5,513 bases of DNA from RYN-124 sp046262175 (GTDB lineage Bacteria; Actinomycetota; Actinomycetes; Mycobacteriales; SCTD01). Shown here one piece after another: positions 1 through 4,953 of the stretch. The translations under genes were made by a program, and so were the position numbers. The number at the start of each line of letters is the position of its first letter. Position 1 is the stretch's first letter. A model generated the notes under the pieces. That model had not been told where the DNA came from. It did no database searches and saw only the letters and a list, made by a program, of their open reading frames with translations. The stretch spans positions 1 through 5,513 of the forward strand of contig JBHENF010000263.1 in NCBI GenBank assembly GCA_046262175.1, read 5' to 3'.

Positions 1-385
1 CCCCGTAGACGCTCATGCTCGACGCGACGAGCACCTTCTCGACCGGGTGGTCGAGCAGCGCCTCGAGCAGCACGCCCGTGCCGACGCCGTTGACGGAGGT
101 GTACTCGCTGATCTCGTACATGCTCTGGCCGACACCGACGCGCGCGGCGAGGTGCGCCACCCGGTCCACCCCGACCAGCGCCTTGCGCACGGCGTCGCCG
201 TCGCGGACGTCGCCGACGACGAGCTCGGCGTCCTCGTGCAGGTACTCCGGTCGTTCCCCGCTCCGGTGGACCTGCGGGTGGAGGCTGTCCAGCACCCGGA
301 CCCGGTCGCCCTGCTCGATCAGCCGGCGGGCCAGGTGCGCACCGATGAACCCGGCACCCCCGGTGATGAGGACCGTGCGCGACAT
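1..385 (-). CDS. NAD-dependent epimerase/dehydratase (extended SDR), N-terminal part, cut by left edge
   Basis: This is the first 128 residues of an extended short-chain dehydrogenase of the nucleotide-sugar epimerase type; the rest lies beyond the left edge. The sequence shows the Rossmann glycine motif G9-x-x-G12-x-x-G15 (TGGAGFIG), an acidic residue after strand 2 (D33 in VLDSL) that would bind the adenosine ribose of NAD, GDVRD at 58-62, HLAA at 78-81, an Asn at 99 (VNGVGT), and the SSMSVYG strand at 122-128 that carries the catalytic Ser/Thr. The YxxxK pair would lie just outside the window. The stretches SLHPQVH, VGVGQSMYEI and SSMSVYG resemble dTDP-L-rhamnose 4-epimerase-like members from memory, so a role in making sugar donors for surface glycans is likely, but the substrate is inferred. 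The ATG at 383-385 is supported by GAAGGGA upstream. The gene follows the DUF1003 gene on the same strand after 111 bases. Confidence 0.9.
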   Translation of the reverse strand, partial: MSRTVLITGGAGFIGAHLARRLIEQGDRVRVLDSLHPQVHRSGERPEYLHEDAELVVGDVRDGDAVRKALVGVDRVAHLAARVGVGQSMYEISEYTSVNGVGTGVLLEALLDHPVEKVLVASSMSVYG

Positions 386-390
386 GCAGT

Positions 391-397
391 TCCCTTC
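391..397 (-). promoter_or_regulatory. Ribosome binding site of the epimerase gene
   Basis: The minus strand reads GAAGGGA five bases before the ATG of the epimerase. It fixes the start so that the Rossmann strand MSRTVLITGGAGFIG begins right at the N-terminus, as is usual in this family. Confidence 0.7.
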
Positions 398-496
398 GCC
401 GACCGGCCGGCCGCTTGCCGCGGACCAGCCCTCCTTCGGGCGCTACCCGGGACCCGTCGGTTCATGTCATAGCAGAAGCACGAATTCGATCTTGGC

Positions 497-1042
497 TCAC
501 GCGCCGCCGCGGTTGCTCTCGATCTCCTCGAGGACGCGCTCCGGCGCGACATCCCGCGCGAGCTCCGCCAGTTCCGGATCGTTGGCCTCGTCCACGTCGA
601 GGCGGCGCGCGATCGCCTGCACGAGCGTGATCAGCCGGGTGATCTCGTGCTCGGACAGCAGGCTGACGTGCAGGTCAAGCTCCGCCCGGGCGTCGGCCTG
701 GACCTGCATCCGGTTCTGGCTGATGAGCACGAACGTCGACAGGAAGATCGCCTCGACCGACGCGGTCGTCGCGAGGATCACGAACGACGGGTCGAACGGC
801 TCGACGTACAGCGCGCCGACGTTGACGAGGACCCACAGCCCGAAGAGCACGACGTGCAGCAGGACGAAGCTCAGGCTGCCGGTGAACCCGGTGACCCTGT
901 CCGCGAGCCGCTCCTGCGCTGACCTCGCCCGGTCCTCCTGCTCCGCGCGCGAGGACAGGGCGCCGATGTTCCTGTCGACGACGCGCGCCAGGTCCGGGGC
1001 CGGCCCGGTGACGGGGGGGCGGGGGTCGACGGAGGCGCTCAC
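497..1042 (-). CDS. DUF1003 family membrane protein
   Basis: The product has 181 residues and matches DUF1003, a family of small bacterial inner-membrane proteins without an assigned reaction. After a polar N-terminal region (1-50) come two membrane helices, about 54-79 (SLSFVLLHVVLFGLWVLVNV) and 86-108 (SFVILATTASVEAIFLSTFV). The family hallmark follows directly: ISQNRMQVQADARAELDLHVSLLSEHE (107-133), with SQNR at the membrane edge and a long amphipathic helix. The acidic tail (148-176, rich in D and E) is probably cytoplasmic. The start is GTG at 1040-1042. No strong Shine-Dalgarno precedes it and no in-frame ATG/GTG/TTG was found between it and the upstream gene, so the start is the weakest part of the call. 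It lies 28 bases after the lipoprotein stop, which suggests one transcript. Its N-terminal codons hold a G7-C-G5 tract on the plus strand. Confidence 0.88.
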   Translation of the reverse strand: MSASVDPRPPVTGPAPDLARVVDRNIGALSSRAEQEDRARSAQERLADRVTGFTGSLSFVLLHVVLFGLWVLVNVGALYVEPFDPSFVILATTASVEAIFLSTFVLISQNRMQVQADARAELDLHVSLLSEHEITRLITLVQAIARRLDVDEANDPELAELARDVAPERVLEEIESNRGGA

Positions 1043-1070
1043 CCCGCTGCTGTGCCCGCCCAGGCCGGGG

Positions 1071-1481
1071 CTACGCCGGGCGCGTGCAGACGTCGACGAG
1101 GGCCTGGTAGCTCTGCAGCAGGTTGTCCCGCGTCGGCGCCTTGACGCCGCCGACGCGCGCCTGCAGCCGGACGAGACCGACCGCGACGACCAGCTTGTCG
1201 AGCGCGGGCTGGTACGCCGGCTCCGCGCCCTCGACCAAGGGACGCAGGCGGCTCTGCGCCTCCTCGAGCCGCTTCAGCGTCGCCGGAGCGACCTTCGTCC
1301 CCACCCCCACCTCGACGGCCCGGGCGTCGCGGCCGATGCTGAGGACGTCGGGCGCGATGACGCGGCAGGTGCCGTCCGTGAACGCGCTGACGGGCGGCTG
1401 CTTCGGCCCCGACGAGCCGGAGCTGCCGGACGTGCAGCCGGCAGCCAGCGCGCAGGCGGCCAGGACGAGCAGGGGACGCAT
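1071..1481 (-). CDS. Small secreted lipoprotein of unknown family
   Basis: The product has 136 residues and I do not recognise its family. The N-terminus is a lipoprotein signal peptide: Arg2, a hydrophobic core LLVLAACALAA, then AAGC with the lipidated cysteine most likely at C16. LAAC ending at C10 fits the lipobox letters too but leaves too short a core. A Ser/Gly-rich linker (17-25) follows, as expected for a tether. The mature domain, about 110 residues, has a short strand-like part (TDGTCRVIAPDVLSIG) and then mainly amphipathic helices (KRLEEAQSRLRPLVEG, PALDKLVVAVGLVRLQARVG, RDNLLQSYQALVDVC). Only two cysteines remain, C39 and C132, at opposite ends, so they could form a disulfide. The ATG is supported by GAGAGAGG upstream. 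The gene probably shares a transcript with the DUF1003 gene 28 bases downstream. A strong hairpin lies between it and the DUF4331 gene. Confidence 0.85.
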   Translation of the reverse strand: MRPLLVLAACALAAGCTSGSSGSSGPKQPPVSAFTDGTCRVIAPDVLSIGRDARAVEVGVGTKVAPATLKRLEEAQSRLRPLVEGAEPAYQPALDKLVVAVGLVRLQARVGGVKAPTRDNLLQSYQALVDVCTRPA

Positions 1482-1487
1482 GGAAGG

Positions 1488-1495
1488 CCTCTCTC
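1488..1495 (-). promoter_or_regulatory. Ribosome binding site of the lipoprotein gene
   Basis: The minus strand reads GAGAGAGG six bases before the ATG at 1479-1481. It decides this start and places the lipobox at a normal distance. Its core GAGAGGCC is repeated in the distal arm of the terminator hairpin just upstream. Confidence 0.65.
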
Positions 1496-1525
1496 GATGT
1501 GCGCAGACGATGCCACGGCATGCCG

Positions 1526-1559
1526 CCGGGGCGGCCTCTCCTAGGAGAGACCGCCCCGG
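1526..1559 (-). terminator. Strong intrinsic-type hairpin terminator after the DUF4331 gene
   Basis: Two 17-base arms, 1526-1542 and 1543-1559, are complementary at 16 of 17 positions and meet at CTAG, so the folded loop would be about four bases. The one imperfect pair (1535 with 1550) is C against A in a plus-strand RNA but G-U in a minus-strand RNA. The fold is therefore unbroken only in the minus-strand transcript. It begins 17 bases after the stop of the DUF4331 gene. No U-tract follows, which is common in high-GC actinobacteria. It separates the DUF4331 gene from the lipoprotein/DUF1003 pair, although read-through is possible. Confidence 0.8.
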
Positions 1560-1576
1560 TGGATGTGCAGGTGCTG

Positions 1577-3433
1577 CTAGCGAACCGTGATCGTCGTCGG
1601 CAGACCGCGGTTGACCTGAGCGGCGGAGCCACGCTTCGGGAAGACCCGGAAGTTCAGCGTGATCTTCGTGCCCGGGGTCGCCCGGAAGGTACGGACGATG
1701 CTCTCGGTGCCGGCAGCGTTGAGCTGCGACGTGCCGAAGCCGGTGAGCGAGCCGTCACCGTTGACGCGGTAGAGCTGGACGATCCCGCCGGGGATGGCCG
1801 GCGTGATGTTCTTGATCTGAGTGGTCACTGTGCCGTTGGCGCTGGTGACGACCTGCGTGAAGCTGACCGGCGTGGCGCCGATCGGGACGTCGGTGCCCGG
1901 GATCGGGTCGGCGACGTACGGGAACGACCCCAGCTGCTGGTCGCCGATCTGGCCGGAGCCGAGGCCGGCAGCAGCGCTGTTGACGCCGTCACCTAGGCCC
2001 TTGACCGCGTCCTTGGTGGCCGCGTCCTGCTCCGGGACGAGCACGCCCTCGGCGACCTGAAGCGTGATGTCGACGATGTCGTCACGCAGGCGGCGGCCGT
2101 TGGGGAAGCCGGCGTTGTCGCCGCCGAGCACGCCGAGCCGGTTCGGGTTCGCCGACGGCGGGATGCTCAGGTTGAGTCGCAGCTGCTCGGACGGGACGCC
2201 CGCGTTCTGCTTGTTCAGCTTGATGCTGTTGAGCCCGTCGACGCCGGTCAGGAAGACCGCGAAGAGGTCGTCGCGGTCCTTCTTGGTGCCCGACGCCTTG
2301 TTCGGGTTCGGGATGCCGTACAGCTTCTCGACGAGGTACGGGACCTCCGGGTCGATGACCCGGTCGACGACCGGCTGGAGCTTCGCGTCGTTGTCCGGGG
2401 TGGACCGGTTGAAATAGTCCTTGAAGGGCGCCGGGACGACGACCTCGTTGACCAGCGGCATGCCCAGGCGCGAGACCTGCACGAAGTCGTCCGCGTTCGG
2501 GTCGCTGCTGACCTCGTCGCTGCTGCGCGACTCGCTCGTCATCGGAGCGGTGTTCGTGGCCTGCAGGGTGCGGGTCGAGTGGCGGTCGGTCGAGGCCCAG
2601 ACCCCGATCACAGGGTTGTCGGCGACGCTGCCGCCCGCGGCGAGGAGGTTCTTGGGGACCTTGATGGCCAGCGTGTTGACGTTCTTGTCGGCGACGTGGT
2701 TGAAGCCGGTGAACTCGAGCGGGTGGTTCGGGCCGCCGTAGAGGAGGTCGAACACGCGCAGGTCGAGGAAGAACGGGTCGCGGCGCTGACCGGCGAAAAC
2801 CTGCGCCTTGTCGAACGGACCGCCCGCGACCTTGCCGGCCTCGACGGCCGCGTCGCGCAGCGGCAGGTAGTTCGGGATGGACCCGATGCCGATGTTGTTC
2901 GGCGGGACGGGGGCGTCGGTCACCAGCGCGGTGGTCACGCCGGTGGCGTTGTCGATGGCCTGGACCGTGTACGTCTGGCGGAAGAGCAGGTTGTCGTCGG
3001 TGAGGCTGTCCACCACGCCGTCGGTGTAGGAGAACGAGCCACCACCCTTGTTGCCGTGCTGGACCGTGACGCGCTTGTCGACGTCCTTGAACGTCCAGCG
3101 GAAGGTCAGGTCGGGCTTCGCGTCGCCGTTGTTGTCGACGTTGATGTTGTAGCGGGCGTCGGTGGCGAAGGGGAAGAACGTGGGGCCGCCGGACGGATCC
3201 TGCAGCGGCACGACGTTGGTGATGAGGGTCGCCGTGGTGTCGTCGTCAGGGCTGACGAACGCGTACGTGTCGGTGTTGTCGATCAGCGGGTCGGACGCGG
3301 TGTACGGCGCCTCGCGGTGGCTCGACGCCGAGCTGGTGCCGGGGCCGAGCAGAGCGGCACCACCGGCGACCGTTGCTGCTGCGGCGAGAACGGCGACCGC
3401 GCGGGTGCGCGCGGGCCTTTGGGGTTGGGACAT
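1577..3433 (-). CDS. Secreted DUF4331 domain protein
   Basis: The product has 618 residues, is exported, and belongs to DUF4331, a family with no established biochemical role. A signal peptide is plain: basic RPARTR (6-11), an Ala/Val/Leu core (12-29), and a likely signal peptidase I site after SSA at 36, giving a mature protein that starts SSHREAP. The DUF4331 body covers roughly 37-508. It shows DNTDTYAF (52-59), an Asp/Asn loop D100-x-N102-x-D104-x3-D108 that looks like a calcium loop, FAGQRRDPFFLDL (about 211-223), GFPNGRRLRDDIVDITLQ (about 441-458) and GSFPYVADP (about 502-510). The last ~105 residues look like a separate beta-rich domain (VVTSANGTVTTQIKN to LPTTITVR). No cysteine is present, which fits an extracytoplasmic protein. 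The ATG at 3431-3433 was chosen because CAGGAGA lies just upstream and the signal peptide starts there; a 105-residue in-frame extension upstream has neither. It is transcribed divergently from the TPR/transporter genes and ends at the hairpin 1526-1559. Confidence 0.93.
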   Translation of the reverse strand: MSQPQRPARTRAVAVLAAAATVAGGAALLGPGTSSASSHREAPYTASDPLIDNTDTYAFVSPDDDTTATLITNVVPLQDPSGGPTFFPFATDARYNINVDNNGDAKPDLTFRWTFKDVDKRVTVQHGNKGGGSFSYTDGVVDSLTDDNLLFRQTYTVQAIDNATGVTTALVTDAPVPPNNIGIGSIPNYLPLRDAAVEAGKVAGGPFDKAQVFAGQRRDPFFLDLRVFDLLYGGPNHPLEFTGFNHVADKNVNTLAIKVPKNLLAAGGSVADNPVIGVWASTDRHSTRTLQATNTAPMTSESRSSDEVSSDPNADDFVQVSRLGMPLVNEVVVPAPFKDYFNRSTPDNDAKLQPVVDRVIDPEVPYLVEKLYGIPNPNKASGTKKDRDDLFAVFLTGVDGLNSIKLNKQNAGVPSEQLRLNLSIPPSANPNRLGVLGGDNAGFPNGRRLRDDIVDITLQVAEGVLVPEQDAATKDAVKGLGDGVNSAAAGLGSGQIGDQQLGSFPYVADPIPGTDVPIGATPVSFTQVVTSANGTVTTQIKNITPAIPGGIVQLYRVNGDGSLTGFGTSQLNAAGTESIVRTFRATPGTKITLNFRVFPKRGSAAQVNRGLPTTITVR

Positions 3434-3436
3434 GTG

Positions 3437-3444
3437 TCTCCTGA
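3437..3444 (-). promoter_or_regulatory. Ribosome binding site of the DUF4331 gene
   Basis: The minus strand reads TCAGGAGA, with AGGAG six bases before the ATG. This decides the start at 3433 over the longer in-frame extension. The same TCAGGAG occurs again 46 bases upstream inside an inverted repeat. Confidence 0.8.
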
Positions 3445-3483
3445 GGCTGGTGCCTGATGTACGGGGCAGACGGCTAGACACCG

Positions 3484-3496
3484 CTCCTGACAGGAG
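3484..3496 (-). repeat. Inverted repeat CTCCTG-A-CAGGAG in the DUF4331 leader
   Basis: This is a perfect 6-base inverted repeat around one base, 51 bases upstream of the DUF4331 start codon. In a minus-strand RNA it gives CUCCUG followed by CAGGAG. CUCCUG is complementary both to its neighbour and to the true ribosome binding site at 3438-3443. It could be an operator half-site pair or an RNA element, or could arise by chance. Confidence 0.45.
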
Positions 3497-3564
3497 AGGC
3501 GGCTGACCGTGACACGTCCCGGTGACTTGTGCCACTCGGGGGTTGTCCCAGGGCGTTCGGCGAC

Positions 3565-3590
3565 CGGACGGTTTTGGATGGACCCGTCCG
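3565..3590. repeat. Inverted repeat CGGACGG-N12-CCGTCCG
   Basis: The two 7-base arms, 3565-3571 and 3584-3590, are perfect reverse complements with a 12-base spacer that contains the only T-run of the gap (TTTT at 3572-3575). The arm centres are 19 bases apart, close to two helical turns, as for a dimeric repressor site. In RNA it would be a short GC-rich hairpin. Its place midway between the divergent genes favours a regulatory role, but this is inference. Confidence 0.4.
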
Positions 3591-3601
3591 CGAGGGTCGC
3601 T

Positions 3602-3629
3602 CGTACGAATGTCCTGCAGCGCCCGTACG
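3602..3629. repeat. Paired CGTACG palindromes upstream of the TPR gene
   Basis: The six-base palindrome CGTACG occurs at 3602-3607 and 3624-3629, 22 bases apart, which is about two helical turns. The second copy lies 16 bases before the AGGAGG of the TPR gene. It could be an operator, but the motif is short and rich in common dinucleotides. Confidence 0.25.
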
Positions 3630-3644
3630 TGGCACCGTGACGGC

Positions 3645-3650
3645 AGGAGG
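3645..3650 (+). promoter_or_regulatory. Ribosome binding site of the TPR gene
   Basis: A perfect AGGAGG lies four bases before the GTG at 3655. It decides this start against an in-frame ATG-like extension 42 codons upstream at 3529, which lacks such a site and would put a Cys- and Pro-containing stretch before the membrane segment. Confidence 0.85.
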
Positions 3651-3654
3651 CCGC

Positions 3655-4953
3655 GTGAAGAGCTGGACCCGCAACGCTGCGCTGGGCGCCGGCGTCGTCG
3701 CCCTGGCGGCGGCGCTGCTCGCCGTCGGCGCCGCCGCAGGGTCCCCACGGGACGTGGAGCAGTCGCCGGCGGCCGCAGCTCCGGCGGGCCAGGTCGGCCA
3801 GGTGGCGCAGCTGCAAGCGCGGTTGAAGGCGGTGCCGCAGGACGACCGGGCGTGGGCAGCGCTGGGAGTGGCGTACGTCCAGCAGGCCCGCACGACCGCA
3901 GACCCGACGTACTACCCGAAGGCGCAGGGCGCGTTCGCGCAATCGCTCGAGCTGATGCCGAAGGACAACGCGGCTGCCCTCACCGGCCTTGCGGTGCTGG
4001 CGGCGGCCCGGCACGACTTCCCGGGTGCGCTCGCGACCGTGAACAAGGCGCTGGCGATCAACGACTACGACGCCACCGCCTACGGCGTCAAGACCGATGC
4101 GCTCACCGAGCTCGGTCGCTACGACGAGGCGGTCAAGGCGTCCCAGCGGATGCTGGACCTGCGGCCGGGCACCGACTCCTTCTCGCGCGCCAGCTACCAG
4201 CGCGAGCTACGCGGGGACGTCGCCGGCGCGCGGGCGGCCATGCAGCGAGCTGCCGATGACGCCTTCGCGCCCGCCGACAAGGCGTTCGCGCTCTACTACC
4301 TGGGCGAGCTTGCCTGGAACAACGGCGACCGGAAGACGGCCCGCACGTCGTATGACGCCGCTCTTGCGGCCGACCAGGCGTATCTGCCCGCCGTCACCGG
4401 CCAGGCGAAGGCGCTCGCCGCGGCCGGCGACCCGACCGCGGCGCTCGCGCTCTACCGCGAGGCCGTGCAGACGCAGCCGCAGCCCGCCTACCTCGTCGAG
4501 CTCGGCGAACTGCTCGAGGCGACCGGCCAGACGTCGGCGGCGCGCGAGCAGTACGACGTCGTCCGGGCGACGCAGCAGCTGTTCGCCGCCTCCGGAGCCA
4601 ACGTCGACCTCGAGCTCGCGCTGTTCGAGGCCGACCACGGCTCCGCCGCGAAGGCGCTGGACTACGCCACCGCCGCGTACAGGACGCGGCCGGACTCCGT
4701 TCTCGTCCAGGATGCCTACGCCTGGGCGTTGCACAAAGCGGGCCGGTCGCGCGAGGCGCTGCCGATCGCCCGCCGGGCGCAGCGGCTCGGCACCCGGCTG
4801 CCGTACCTGCGCTACCACCTCGGGGTGATCGAGGCGGCCACCGGTGACACGGCCGGCGCCCGGCGCGACCTCACTGCGGCGCTCGCGCTGAACCCGTCGT
4901 TCAACCCGCTGCAGGCACCGGCCGCGCGGGCGCAGCTCAAGACCCTCGGGTGA
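3655..4953 (+). CDS. Membrane-anchored or secreted tetratricopeptide repeat (TPR) protein
   Basis: The product has 432 residues from the GTG start. Basic residues (K2, R6) and a hydrophobic segment at about 8-29 (AALGAGVVALAAALLAVGAAAG) form an uncleaved anchor or a signal peptide, followed by an Ala/Pro linker (about 30-47). From about 50 to the end the chain is made of roughly ten TPR-like helical pairs near 34 residues each. Typical repeats are at about 105-138 (ALTGLAVLAAARHDFPGALATVNKALAIN), 139-172 (DALTELGRYDEAVKASQRMLDLRP), 208-240 (YYLGELAWNNGDRKTARTSYDAALA) and 383-417 (YHLGVIEAATGDTAGARRDLTAALALNP). TPR arrays bind protein partners, and no catalytic motif was seen. No cysteine is present. 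The stop overlaps the start of the next gene by four bases, so the two are co-translated and probably act together. The array would face the outside if the N-terminus is a normal signal anchor. The partner is unknown; the transporter next door or the DUF4331 protein are candidates by inference. Confidence 0.9.
   Translation: MKSWTRNAALGAGVVALAAALLAVGAAAGSPRDVEQSPAAAAPAGQVGQVAQLQARLKAVPQDDRAWAALGVAYVQQARTTADPTYYPKAQGAFAQSLELMPKDNAAALTGLAVLAAARHDFPGALATVNKALAINDYDATAYGVKTDALTELGRYDEAVKASQRMLDLRPGTDSFSRASYQRELRGDVAGARAAMQRAADDAFAPADKAFALYYLGELAWNNGDRKTARTSYDAALAADQAYLPAVTGQAKALAAAGDPTAALALYREAVQTQPQPAYLVELGELLEATGQTSAAREQYDVVRATQQLFAASGANVDLELALFEADHGSAAKALDYATAAYRTRPDSVLVQDAYAWALHKAGRSREALPIARRAQRLGTRLPYLRYHLGVIEAATGDTAGARRDLTAALALNPSFNPLQAPAARAQLKTLG

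Larger units (their letters stand above)
3445..3644. promoter_or_regulatory. Divergent intergenic control region between DUF4331 and TPR genes
   Basis: This non-coding stretch must hold the promoters for the minus-strand DUF4331 gene and the plus-strand TPR/transporter pair. I found no pair of -35/-10 hexamers at proper spacing on either strand, so no promoter is called. It does contain a 6-1-6 inverted repeat (3484-3496), a perfect 7-base inverted repeat with a 12-base spacer (3565-3590), two CGTACG palindromes 22 bases apart (3602-3607, 3624-3629), and four TGAC copies in about 40 bases (3488, 3504, 3510, 3523). Any of these could be an operator, and none is proven. Co-regulation of the two sides is an inference from geometry. 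Confidence 0.55.

Noticed and set aside
1516..1525. Ten-base palindrome CGGCATGCCG next to the terminator
   Set aside because: It is short and GC-rich, has no partner copy in the window, and could arise by chance.
15..1544. Plus-strand open frame of 509 codons opposite the epimerase, DUF1003 and lipoprotein genes
   Set aside because: It runs antisense through three recognisable genes, its translation is low-complexity Ser/Arg/Thr, and it has no family resemblance; such frames are common in high-GC DNA.
2579..3457. Plus-strand open frame of 292 codons inside the DUF4331 gene
   Set aside because: Its Val/Gly/Asp/Arg-rich text is the antisense shadow of the DUF4331 coding sequence and matches no family.
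3488..3526. Cluster of four TGAC tetramers as a possible direct-repeat operator
   Set aside because: Spacings of 16, 6 and 13 bases are irregular and the motif is too short to separate from chance.
3572..3610. Possible promoter TTGGAT / TACGAA for the TPR gene
   Set aside because: The spacer is 24 bases and the -10 lacks the final T, so it does not fit a primary sigma factor site.
3529..3654. N-terminal extension of the TPR gene to 3529
   Set aside because: The GTG at 3655 has a perfect AGGAGG at ideal spacing, and the hydrophobic anchor starts directly after it.
3434..3748. N-terminal extension of the DUF4331 gene to 3748, giving 723 residues
   Set aside because: The extension is Arg/Pro-rich without homology, would bury the signal peptide, crosses into the divergent gene, and the internal ATG has a strong ribosome binding site.
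4207..4818. Minus-strand open frame of 203 codons opposite the TPR gene
   Set aside because: It is Arg/Gly/Val-rich antisense shadow; the plus strand has clear TPR repeats over the same stretch.
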